A DNA stretch of 64,000 bases, taken from CAYHVK01 sp964360255. GTDB lineage: Bacteria; Bdellovibrionota; Bdellovibrionia; Bdellovibrionales; UBA1609. Position 1 is the first letter of the stretch. Every line of letters starts with the position of its first letter. The notes under the pieces are model-generated. The model worked only from the letters and a program-made list of their open reading frames with translations, was not told the DNA's origin and did not search any database. Below, one piece after another: positions 9,278 through 17,266 of this stretch. A program made the translations under genes and the position numbers. The DNA is taken from positions 82,191-146,190 of the forward strand of contig CAYHVK010000010.1 in the NCBI GenBank assembly GCA_964360255.1, given 5' to 3'.

Positions 9278-9298
9278 CTTGAGTCGTGAGAACTCGAG
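9278..9298 (+). repeat. Inverted repeat in the leader of the DksA-like gene
   Basis: CTTGAGT (9278-9284) can pair with ACTCGAG (9292-9298) across a 7-base loop, with one G-U pair, ending 18 bases before the start codon and just before the ribosome site. The gene-free stretch 9028-9316 also holds TTAGCC-N5-GGCTAA (9171-9187). Either could be an operator or RNA hairpin; nothing else was identified there. Confidence 0.3.
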
Positions 9299-9316
9299 CA
9301 AGAAAGGGAGGGCGAT

Positions 9317-9685
9317 ATGGCTCAGGTATCTAGTAAAGTCATTCAGTTGTGCAAAGAAAAACTTCTCGAAAAGAAGGCTGAAATTCTCAACCGTGTTCGC
9401 CAAAATTATGCTGACTATAGCACTCGAGATCGTGGTGGCGACGAAACCGATCAAGCTCTTGATGTTCTCGCTGAAGATCAGTTTCTAAATACACAAGAGC
9501 GTTTGCGCACTCAGCTTTTAGAAATTGAAATCGCTTTAGCAAAAATTCAAAAAGGTAATTATGGCATTTGTGAAGAAACTGAGGAGCCCATCGAGCCAGA
9601 CAGACTTTTGGCAATACCTTGGACCAGACTCAGTATTGAAGGCGCAGAAATGCGCGAAGATCTGACTAAACGTTATGCAAAGTAA
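9317..9685 (+). CDS. DksA/TraR-family transcription regulator with degenerate zinc finger
   Basis: The 122-residue protein has the DksA layout: coiled coil (about 10-80), an acidic tip DETDQA (residues 42-47) matching the DxxDxA tip that enters the RNA polymerase secondary channel, and a C-terminal globular part YGICEETEEPIEPDRL. Of the four zinc cysteines only C85 remains. The next positions are T88, S106 and G109. Cysteine-poor DksA paralogues such as Pseudomonas DksA2 are known to function without zinc, so this may be active under zinc limitation or oxidative stress. That is inference. A strong ribosome site (AGGGAGGG) precedes the ATG. Confidence 0.88.
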   Translation: MAQVSSKVIQLCKEKLLEKKAEILNRVRQNYADYSTRDRGGDETDQALDVLAEDQFLNTQERLRTQLLEIEIALAKIQKGNYGICEETEEPIEPDRLLAIPWTRLSIEGAEMREDLTKRYAK

Positions 9686-9691
9686 AACGTA

Positions 9692-9714
9692 GGTCTGGTT
9701 TTTTCGACCAGACC
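9692..9714 (+). terminator. Rho-independent-like terminator after the DksA-like gene
   Basis: GGTCTGGT (9692-9699) pairs perfectly with ACCAGACC (9707-9714) across a 7-base T-rich loop, 7 bases after the stop codon. The sequence after it is T-rich (ATTTCT, then TCTTTTTTC from about 9725). The stem and position support termination; the U tract is not ideal. Confidence 0.6.
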
Positions 9715-9747
9715 ATTTCTCTGTGTCTTTTTTCAATCGATATTACT

Positions 9748-9777
9748 TTGACACTTTAAGATGACTTGAACTGTTAT
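9748..9777 (+). promoter_or_regulatory. Candidate promoter for lon
   Basis: A perfect TTGACA (9748-9753) and TGTTAT (9772-9777, four of six matches) are separated by 18 bases in the gap before lon. No heat-shock operator was recognised. The rest of 9686-9902 holds only the preceding terminator and the lon leader. Confidence 0.4.
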
Positions 9778-9902
9778 TTCCTGAGACATAACAACAATTT
9801 CTAGACTGTGCTCGACCTAATTTCCCTAAATACCTTATCGCAAACTCCGAATAGAGACTTAGTAAATCATTTGATTTAACAACGGTCCCCTGCGGAGGCG
9901 AC

Positions 9903-12311
9903 ATGAAATTTGACGATAAAGTAATTGATATCCCTGAAACACTACCGATGCTACCTGTGCGTGATATTGTGGTGTTCCCTTACATGATACTCCCTCTCTA
10001 TGTAGGCAGAGAGAACAGTATTCGAGCCGTTGAAGAAGCTCTTTCAAAAAACCGCCTCATCTTTTTAGCTTCCCAAAAAGACCTTGCAGAAGAAAACCCT
10101 AAAGAGGGCGGAATCTACAATACTGGAACGATCGCAATGATCATGCGCATGCGCAAACTTCCAGATGGTCGCGTAAAAATTCTTATTCAAGGTATCGCTA
10201 AAGGAACTTTGAAGTCTTACACAAAAACTGATCCGCACTTTGAAGTGGCTGTTGAGAAATTAGCCGACGCCCCGGCAACTGCTGGTATCGAGTATGAAGC
10301 GATGATCCGCACATCGAAAGAACACCTTGAGAAAATTATTGCTCTTGGTCGCATGCTCACTCCAGATATTCTATTAGTATTAGACGATGTTACTGACCCA
10401 GGACGTATTGCAGATTTAATCGCCAGCAACCTTGGTCTTAAAGTTAGCGATGCACAAAAAGTTCTTGAGACAGAAGATCCTAAAAGGCGCTTAGCACTTG
10501 TTAACGATATATTAGCTAATGAACTTGAAGTTCTTCAAATGCAAGCTCGCATCAAGACTCAAGCTAAAGACGAAATGTCTAAAACTCAGCGCGAGTATTT
10601 TTTGCGCGAGCAGATGAAGGCTATCAAAAATGAGCTCGGTGATGGCGATTCTAAATCTGAAGAGGTTGATGAGTTGCGCGAGAAAATCAAATCTAAAGGT
10701 ATGCCAGAGATGGCACAAACTGAGGCTTTGAAACAATTGGCTCGCCTCGAGAGAATGCATCCAGACGCTAGCGAAGCATCAATGGTTCGTACATATCTAG
10801 ACTGGTTAGTCGAACTCCCATGGAGCACAGCCACTGAAGATAAACTTGACCTTGTAGAAGCACAAAAGATTTTAAATGCCGATCATTATGATCTTATGAA
10901 AGTTAAAGAGCGTATTTTAGAATTTTTAGCTGTTCGTAAACTTAAGAGCAAAGATCTGCGCGGTCCGATCTTATGTTTTGCAGGTCCTCCAGGCGTAGGT
11001 AAAACTTCACTTGGTAAGAGTATCGCTAAGGCTATGGGCCGCGAATACTTCCGCCTCTCTCTTGGTGGCGTAAAAGATGAAGCTGAAATCCGTGGCCACC
11101 GCCGTACTTATGTGGGTGCTATGCCAGGTAAAATTGTTCAGGCTCTTAAAGCTGTGAAAACAAACAACCCAGTTATCGTTCTCGATGAGATTGATAAATT
11201 AGGCTCTGATTTCAGAGGCGACCCAAGCGCAGCTATGCTTGAAGTTCTTGATCCAGAACAAAATGCAACTTTTAGAGATAACTACTTGAATGTAGACTTC
11301 GATCTCAGCAATGCCATGTTTATTGCAACCGCTAACGTTGTTGAAAATATCCCGGCGGCATTACGCGATCGTATGGAAATGATCCATATCTCTGGCTACA
11401 CAGAAAACGACAAGCTTATCATTGCCAAGAAACATATTGTTGAAAAACAAATCGCTAATAATGGTATCACTCCTGAGAACATCCAGATTACTGATGAGGG
11501 CATGAAGTTTATTATCTCTCACTACACTCGCGAGTCAGGCGTACGTAATCTTGAGCGTGAAATCGGTGCGGTTTGCCGCAAAGTCGCAAAACGCGTTGTT
11601 ATGGGTGACTCGACAAAAGCAATTGTGGATGGAACAAATGTTCCTGAGTACTTAGGTGTACCACGCTACTTAAGAGATGAAAAAATGTCTGATAGCCAAG
11701 TGGGTATTGCCACGGGCTTAGCTTGGACACAAGTGGGTGGCGAAACACTCTTCATCGAAGCTCTGAAAATGAAGGGCAAAGGCGGCCTCAATTTAACGGG
11801 TCAGCTTGGTGATGTAATGAAAGAGTCGGCACGCGCAGCCATGTCATATGCTCGCGCTCATCATGAAGAGCTCGGCATTGATTCTGAGATTTTTGAAAAT
11901 ACTGAGATTCACGTGCATATCCCAGCAGGAGCGGTTCCGAAAGATGGGCCCTCTGCAGGTATCACAATGGCAACAGCGCTTATTAGCTTGCTCACCGACA
12001 CTCCTGTTCGCTGCGACATCGCAATGACAGGCGAAGTGACGCTAGCTGGTCGAGTTCTCCCTGTGGGCGGAATTCGCGAGAAGGCTCTTGCAGCACTCAA
12101 CCAAGGCATTACGACGATTGTTCTTCCGCTCGCGAATCAAAAAGATTTGGCCGATATTCCAGACCAATTCAAAGAGCAGATGAAATTTATCTTTGTTGAA
12201 AACGTTGATGAAGTTCTTGCGGTTGTCTTTGATAAAAAGAGCGACAAGAAAACTCTTGGGCCAAAAATCAAAAAAGCGAACAAGATGCCACGAGCTGCTT
12301 CAGCAGCCTAA
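9903..12311 (+). CDS. lon: ATP-dependent Lon protease
   Basis: The 802-residue protein is a LonA protease. The N-terminal substrate domain (about 10-205, LPMLPVRDIVVFP) is followed by a coiled region, an AAA+ domain with Walker A GPPGVGKTS and Walker B VIVLDEIDK, and a C-terminal serine protease domain. The catalytic dyad is S684 (in DGPSAG) and K727 (in GGIREKALAA), 43 residues apart as in E. coli Lon. It degrades misfolded and regulatory proteins in the cytoplasm. Ribosome site GGAGG precedes the ATG. Its stop codon overlaps the stop of the convergent gene within a shared CTAA. Confidence 0.98.
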   Translation: MKFDDKVIDIPETLPMLPVRDIVVFPYMILPLYVGRENSIRAVEEALSKNRLIFLASQKDLAEENPKEGGIYNTGTIAMIMRMRKLPDGRVKILIQGIAKGTLKSYTKTDPHFEVAVEKLADAPATAGIEYEAMIRTSKEHLEKIIALGRMLTPDILLVLDDVTDPGRIADLIASNLGLKVSDAQKVLETEDPKRRLALVNDILANELEVLQMQARIKTQAKDEMSKTQREYFLREQMKAIKNELGDGDSKSEEVDELREKIKSKGMPEMAQTEALKQLARLERMHPDASEASMVRTYLDWLVELPWSTATEDKLDLVEAQKILNADHYDLMKVKERILEFLAVRKLKSKDLRGPILCFAGPPGVGKTSLGKSIAKAMGREYFRLSLGGVKDEAEIRGHRRTYVGAMPGKIVQALKAVKTNNPVIVLDEIDKLGSDFRGDPSAAMLEVLDPEQNATFRDNYLNVDFDLSNAMFIATANVVENIPAALRDRMEMIHISGYTENDKLIIAKKHIVEKQIANNGITPENIQITDEGMKFIISHYTRESGVRNLEREIGAVCRKVAKRVVMGDSTKAIVDGTNVPEYLGVPRYLRDEKMSDSQVGIATGLAWTQVGGETLFIEALKMKGKGGLNLTGQLGDVMKESARAAMSYARAHHEELGIDSEIFENTEIHVHIPAGAVPKDGPSAGITMATALISLLTDTPVRCDIAMTGEVTLAGRVLPVGGIREKALAALNQGITTIVLPLANQKDLADIPDQFKEQMKFIFVENVDEVLAVVFDKKSDKKTLGPKIKKANKMPRAASAA

Positions 12312-12844
12312 GGCTCTAAAGGTTCTTCAAGCCACTGCCCGACATCGGGTAGTGAATGACCAGAAGACGGGCGGAGACGCTCGTTTTCATTTTCTAAGAT
12401 CCGTACCAGCGTTTTAAGATCTGCCACTTCTTCTTTCAGTTGCAAAATCATCTCTTCTTTTTCTTGTAAAATTAAAACGTAAGCACTTTTAAGTTCGGTG
12501 ACTAATTTATCTGCCACTTCACTCGCCGACTGTACGCTCGCATAACTTTGCGTTTGTGTTTGAACGGGCGCTGGTGGTGGAGCGGCTGCCATCACAGCTG
12601 GTGAACTATGAAGTGCGGCCGCTGAAACAGGTCCCACTTGCGGAGCTGTTTGAGTTTGAGCTTGAGCAAACATCGGAGTCGTAGATTTATATCCACGAGC
12701 TGTTTGCACGTCCTTCAACCAATACTTACCGTCACGAAATTGGAATTCGATGGCATTATCACGAATTCTTCTGCGGAGCGTCGACGTGCTCACGTTGTAC
12801 TTATTTGAATATTCATTTAACGGCAACCAGCCACTAGCTTGCAT
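12308..12844 (-). CDS. Predicted DNA-binding protein with C-terminal coiled coil
   Basis: The 178-residue protein has an N-terminal helix-turn-helix of the excisionase/MerR-like type (residues about 5-50: WLPLNEYSNKYNVSTSTLRRRI, then a wing RDGKYWLKDV). An Ala/Pro/Gln-rich linker (about 55-108) follows, then a C-terminal coiled coil (about 110-160: KLVTELKSAYVLILQEKEEM). The coil suggests oligomerisation. The function is not known to me; a DNA-binding adaptor or transcription factor is likely from the fold. It converges on lon with overlapping stops. The ATG is preceded by a G-rich ribosome site (GGGGG). Confidence 0.75.
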   Translation of the reverse strand: MQASGWLPLNEYSNKYNVSTSTLRRRIRDNAIEFQFRDGKYWLKDVQTARGYKSTTPMFAQAQTQTAPQVGPVSAAALHSSPAVMAAAPPPAPVQTQTQSYASVQSASEVADKLVTELKSAYVLILQEKEEMILQLKEEVADLKTLVRILENENERLRPSSGHSLPDVGQWLEEPLEP

Positions 12845-12946
12845 TTCGCCCCCTGATGACTATTCAAACTTATCACACAAAATCTATAAGTAAAGTTGGA
12901 TATCCAATCTTGTAGGATTATTATTTTATTGGAAGAATAGGCACTT

Positions 12947-14164
12947 ATGAGATTGAGCGAAAAAATGAACCCAGCCCTTGTTTTAAGCGGTGGTGGCGTA
13001 AAAGCCGCGGCCTTCCACATCGGGGTGTGTTTAGCCCTCCGTGAAAAGGGCTTTAAGTTCGCCGGCGGCAGCAAAGAGCACGTGCAAAAAGTTTTCCCTA
13101 AAGAAGAACTCACATTTAAAACTTATGTGGGCTCAAGTGCGGGCTCAGTTATTACAACCTTCTTAGCAGCAGGTTATGATATCGACGCCATTGTTGAAGC
13201 GTTTATGAAAGGTGGGGGGCACTCTGTTCCCTCTTTTAAATCTAAACACTCTCAAGCGCGTCCCGCTTATCTTCGCCCACTTACTTATTGGGATATTTTT
13301 GCGCTCAATGTAAAGGCCAGCAGTCCACAAAGAATCTTTGATAGCTTTATGAAGAAGCGACCAATTCTCAGCGGTGGCCTAGAAGTGCTTTTAAAGCGTG
13401 GCTTTAAGGTGAATGGCGTTTTCTCAACAGAGAACTTAGAAAAATACTTAAGAGAAAATGTCCACCCAGAGAATTCATTCCGCTCCCTAGGTGTGAGTCT
13501 TTTTATTGTTGCGACTCAGCTCAATCACTCTCGCAAAGTTATTTTTGGTAATTTTGAGGAGACCTCAAAAGATGAGCGAATTAAGTATGCAAATTTTGCG
13601 ACAGTCAGTCAGGCTGTAGCAGCCTCTGCTGCGCTTCCACCTTTTTATGCTCCCTATGCAATTTCAGATGATAAGGGCCGTGAAGTTCATTATTTCGATG
13701 GAGAAATTCGCGATACACTTTCGACCCACGTTGCGGCGGATCATGGCTGTGACCTCGTTATCGCCTCGTATTCAATTCAACCCTACCACTACAATAAAGA
13801 AATTGGCTCGTTACATGAATTCGGCATGCCGGTTATTTTGAACCAAGCTCTTTACCAAGTGGTGCAGCAAAAAATTGCCAGCCACATCCGCACGCAAAAA
13901 GAGTTTGGCCAAATGATGAAAGCCGTTGATGGGTATTTACGCGAAGCCAATATTGCCGATGAACATCGCGAGAAGCTTTTAGAAATTTTAGAGCAGCGGA
14001 CAAATTATAAGAAAAATGTAGAGTATATCTACATCCATCCGAGCCCAAACGATTATGAAATGTTCTTTGCAGATCATTTCAGTTTGAACCCAGAAATTCT
14101 ATCATCCATTGTTAGAACAGGTTTTAAATCAGCTGTTCAGGCGCTTCGTAAACACAATATTTAA
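12947..14164 (+). CDS. Patatin-like phospholipase/lipid acyl hydrolase
   Basis: The 405-residue protein is a patatin-family hydrolase. The oxyanion loop GGGVKA lies at 15-20, the nucleophile motif GSSAG with S64, and the catalytic Asp in FDGE (D251) completes the Ser-Asp dyad. The Gly after Asp is followed by Glu rather than the usual Ala or Gly. Patatins cleave acyl esters of membrane lipids; in a predatory relative this could act on self or prey lipids, which is inference. No signal peptide is present, so it is cytosolic or exported by a non-Sec route. A second in-frame ATG at 12965 is an alternative start. Confidence 0.88.
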   Translation: MRLSEKMNPALVLSGGGVKAAAFHIGVCLALREKGFKFAGGSKEHVQKVFPKEELTFKTYVGSSAGSVITTFLAAGYDIDAIVEAFMKGGGHSVPSFKSKHSQARPAYLRPLTYWDIFALNVKASSPQRIFDSFMKKRPILSGGLEVLLKRGFKVNGVFSTENLEKYLRENVHPENSFRSLGVSLFIVATQLNHSRKVIFGNFEETSKDERIKYANFATVSQAVAASAALPPFYAPYAISDDKGREVHYFDGEIRDTLSTHVAADHGCDLVIASYSIQPYHYNKEIGSLHEFGMPVILNQALYQVVQQKIASHIRTQKEFGQMMKAVDGYLREANIADEHREKLLEILEQRTNYKKNVEYIYIHPSPNDYEMFFADHFSLNPEILSSIVRTGFKSAVQALRKHNI

Positions 14165-14169
14165 TCTAA

Positions 14170-14187
14170 GCTCGCGTTACAGCGAGC
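14170..14187. terminator. GC-rich hairpin between two convergent genes
   Basis: GCTCGC (14170-14175) and GCGAGC (14182-14187) form a perfect 6-base stem with a 6-base loop, between the stops of the patatin gene and nuoN. There is no good T tract on either strand, so a bidirectional terminator is only a possibility. Confidence 0.35.
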
Positions 14188-14194
14188 GCAGAAA

Positions 14195-15682
14195 TTACAT
14201 TAGAGTATTAAGTGCGTTAGATACGTATTGATAAATTGGACTTGTGAATAAGCCACAAAGTAAAACGAATGCGGCCATCAAAGTTACGGTCACATGACTC
14301 AGTTTATAATGAGAAGCCACTGATACGCCTGGCTCATCTTTCATATACATAAGTACGATTGGACGTAAGTAATAGTACACGCTGATAGCTGAGGCGATCA
14401 TGCCCCACACTGCAAGCCAGAAGAAGCCTTGCTTGATGGCGGCCGAGAAAATAAAAAGTTTACCGAAGAAACCCACTGTTGGCGGAAGCCCGGCAAGACT
14501 TAATAAGAAAATAGTAAAGCAGAAGGCCGCCCACGGATTGCGTTTCGCTAAGCCACTTAAATCATCGACCAAGATAATTGAATCGTGTTCTTTTTCTAGA
14601 AGACAAACTACACCGAGCGCACCGATTGTCATAATCGCATAAGACATAACATAGAAAACTACGCCTGAAGCTCCTAAGAAATTTGTTCCGCCAACAGCTG
14701 AAGCAATGATTCCCATAAGTGCATAACCTGAATGCGCGATACTTGAGTACGCGAGCATTCTCTTCAAGCTGTTCTGTAGAATCGCCGCGATATTACCCGC
14801 AAGCATAGTAAATACAGCTAACCACTGGAGAACTTCAATGAAGTTACCCGTAAGCTCCGTTGCCAAATAATCACCTGCTACTAGGCGAAGGAAGGCAATA
14901 AACGTTACAAGCTTTACACCTGATGCCATATAAGCTGTCACCGGCGTTGGTGAACCCTCATACACATCGGGAGTCCATGCATGGAACGGAACAATGGCAA
15001 CTTTGAAACAGAAGCCGAGAATCGTAAGCACGATACCCATTAAGAAAATATAGCTCGCGGCCGAAAGCTCCGGAGCGATTTCCATAATCTCATTAATATA
15101 AGTCGTTTGAGCCGAACCGAAGATTAGCGCTACACCGTACAAGAAGATCGCAGAAGCGAAGCTTCCAAGTAAAAAATATTTGAAGGCCGCTTCTTTCGAC
15201 ATTCTCTCTTCGTGGCTAAGAGCAATAAGTAGGTAAAGACAAAGCGACATGATCTCGATACCAATAAACGTCACGATCAAGTCGTTCGACCAAGAGAGCA
15301 CCATCATTCCCACTGATGCATTCATCATGAGGAAAATAAATTCGCTGAATTGGTGTCCATTAGTTGCGTTGTGTTCACGAGCTAAAATTAAGCACAGGCC
15401 TGTGATCGCGATAATCATGAGGGTAGAGAATGTTGCAAGACCATCTAGCACAAGCGCGTTCGCGAAGTAGTAAGAGCCCGTAGCTCCTGAGCCAATAACA
15501 ACGGCCAAAACTGCTGCGCCGATAAGTCCGATTAAAGCGTAAACAAGCGAAGCGAGTGTGTTCGGCTCTTGGTTTCCGCGGAAAACTTTAATTGTCAGGG
15601 GCACTAAGCTAGCGAAGAAAACGGCCAGAGCTGGCGTCACACATAAAAGATCTTCAATTTTGAAATCAATTGCGATTTGCAT
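14195..15682 (-). CDS. nuoN: NADH-quinone oxidoreductase subunit N
   Basis: The 495-residue, many-times membrane-spanning protein is an antiporter-like proton-pumping subunit of complex I. The conserved core includes KVAIVPFHAWTPDVYEGSP and the Lys/Glu pairs typical of NuoN. It is last in the minus-strand nuoA-H-J-K-L-M-N operon, 2 bases after the nuoM stop. The length is normal for NuoN. Confidence 0.97.
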   Translation of the reverse strand: MQIAIDFKIEDLLCVTPALAVFFASLVPLTIKVFRGNQEPNTLASLVYALIGLIGAAVLAVVIGSGATGSYYFANALVLDGLATFSTLMIIAITGLCLILAREHNATNGHQFSEFIFLMMNASVGMMVLSWSNDLIVTFIGIEIMSLCLYLLIALSHEERMSKEAAFKYFLLGSFASAIFLYGVALIFGSAQTTYINEIMEIAPELSAASYIFLMGIVLTILGFCFKVAIVPFHAWTPDVYEGSPTPVTAYMASGVKLVTFIAFLRLVAGDYLATELTGNFIEVLQWLAVFTMLAGNIAAILQNSLKRMLAYSSIAHSGYALMGIIASAVGGTNFLGASGVVFYVMSYAIMTIGALGVVCLLEKEHDSIILVDDLSGLAKRNPWAAFCFTIFLLSLAGLPPTVGFFGKLFIFSAAIKQGFFWLAVWGMIASAISVYYYLRPIVLMYMKDEPGVSVASHYKLSHVTVTLMAAFVLLCGLFTSPIYQYVSNALNTLM

Positions 15683-15684
15683 AG

Positions 15685-17259
15685 TTAGTTTCCTTCTGCT
15701 TCTACTGCTGCTGCCACCGGAGCTTTTACGCTCGGTGCTTGGTGGCCATCTACTGTCAGTTCGTATTTATAGCGATTTTCAATAATGCTATCGATGCTCG
15801 CCTTAGTTTTATCTAAGAAAATATTTGGGAATAAACCCATAACGAAAATAAGAACGATCAGTGGCGAAAGCGTCAAAATTTCGCGCGTGTTAAGATCAAG
15901 TCCTTCTTTATGTTCAAGAACTGTTCCGGCCTCTTCACCGTAGAACACTTTCTTCACCATCCAAAGCATGTAAGCAGCACCCAAAACAACACCCGTTACA
16001 GCAAAGAGCGCTGTGATTGGGCTGGCTTGATATGTGCCCATCAAGATTAAGAATTCACCAATAAAACCATTTGTCATCGGCACAGCAATGCTCGAAAGCG
16101 TAACGATTAAGAAAAGAATCGTGAAGATCGGAGCCGCCGAAGCTAAGCCGCCGTAGTTTTTAATTTCACGCGTGTGTGTGCGCTCGTAAATCATACCAAC
16201 AAGCAAGAAGAGTGCGCCTGTGCTCACACCGTGATTGAGCATTTGATAAAGGCCACCAGTTAAGCCGTGGGCATTCATCGCGAACAAACCAAGAATGATA
16301 TAGCCCATGTGCGACACTGATGAGTACGCCACAAGCTTTTTGATATCGGGCTGAACCATGGCCACTAACGCTCCATAAATAATTCCGACAGAACCAATGA
16401 AGAAGAAAATCCAAGCATAGTGTTCAGCTGCTTCTGGGAAAACCGGAATTACTAAACGAAGAAGGCCGTAGGTGCCCATTTTCAAAAGAACACCGGCAAG
16501 AATAACTGAACCTGGAGTTGGGGCTTCAACGTGGGCATCGGGCAGCCATGTGTGGAGCGGGAACACCGGGCATTTAATTGCAAATGCGAAGGCAAAAGCA
16601 AAGAAGAGAACGGTTTGAGTATTGAGGAAATCCCCTGCAACAAATGGAATATTAATTTTATAGAAGTCGAGGAAACTCGCGCTCATCTGACCTTCAGGGT
16701 TCAGCGTTGCTGTCATAAACATCATGGCGATAATACCAAGAAGCATGAAGAGAGAGCCTGTCATCGTGAAGATGAAAAACTTAACCGTGGCGTAAAGGCG
16801 GCGGCTACCACCCCAGATACCGATCATGAAATACATCGGAATGAGTGAGAATTCGAAGAATGTATAGAACAAGATCGCGTCCATCGCTAAGAATGTACCG
16901 AACATTGTTGTCTCTAAAGCCAAAAGAGCAATGCAAAAGCCTTTTACATTTTTATCAATGCTCGTCCAGCCACCAAGAAGTGAAAGCGGAGTTAAAAGAG
17001 CTGTCAAAATCACTAACCACAATGAAATTCCATCGATACCAACGAAATAAGAAATCCCCCACTTAGGAACCCAACTCACTTGCTGAACCATCTGAAGGCC
17101 CGGTGTTGCTGAATCGAAGCCGGCGAGGATGGCCAAGCTAAGTAAGAAGATCAAGCTTGTCATAACCAGCGTCAGCGGCTTCATCGCCCGCTCACTCGGA
17201 ACAAAAACTAAACTCAGTGCAAAAACTAGCGGCGCGAATATAAGTGCGGTCAGTAGCAT
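15685..17259 (-). CDS. nuoM: NADH-quinone oxidoreductase subunit M
   Basis: The 524-residue integral membrane protein is the second antiporter-like subunit of complex I. It has the NuoM signature FPLHTWLPDAHVEAPTPGSV and, further on, VAYSSVSHMGYIILG. It pumps protons as part of the membrane arm. It begins 7 bases after the nuoL stop, and its C-terminal tail (about 490-524) is Ala/Val-rich and variable. Confidence 0.97.
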   Translation of the reverse strand: MLLTALIFAPLVFALSLVFVPSERAMKPLTLVMTSLIFLLSLAILAGFDSATPGLQMVQQVSWVPKWGISYFVGIDGISLWLVILTALLTPLSLLGGWTSIDKNVKGFCIALLALETTMFGTFLAMDAILFYTFFEFSLIPMYFMIGIWGGSRRLYATVKFFIFTMTGSLFMLLGIIAMMFMTATLNPEGQMSASFLDFYKINIPFVAGDFLNTQTVLFFAFAFAFAIKCPVFPLHTWLPDAHVEAPTPGSVILAGVLLKMGTYGLLRLVIPVFPEAAEHYAWIFFFIGSVGIIYGALVAMVQPDIKKLVAYSSVSHMGYIILGLFAMNAHGLTGGLYQMLNHGVSTGALFLLVGMIYERTHTREIKNYGGLASAAPIFTILFLIVTLSSIAVPMTNGFIGEFLILMGTYQASPITALFAVTGVVLGAAYMLWMVKKVFYGEEAGTVLEHKEGLDLNTREILTLSPLIVLIFVMGLFPNIFLDKTKASIDSIIENRYKYELTVDGHQAPSVKAPVAAAVEAEGN

Positions 17260-17266
17260 AATTTAT

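Noticed and set aside
9028..9316. Possible small RNA or riboswitch upstream of the DksA-like gene
   Set aside because: Two short inverted repeats are present, but no known riboswitch core or conserved RNA motif was recognised.
12947..14164. Patatin gene as part of a defence system
   Set aside because: Patatin domains occur in CBASS and other defence loci, but no cyclase, sensor or ubiquitin-like partner is beside it; neighbours are lon and nuoN.
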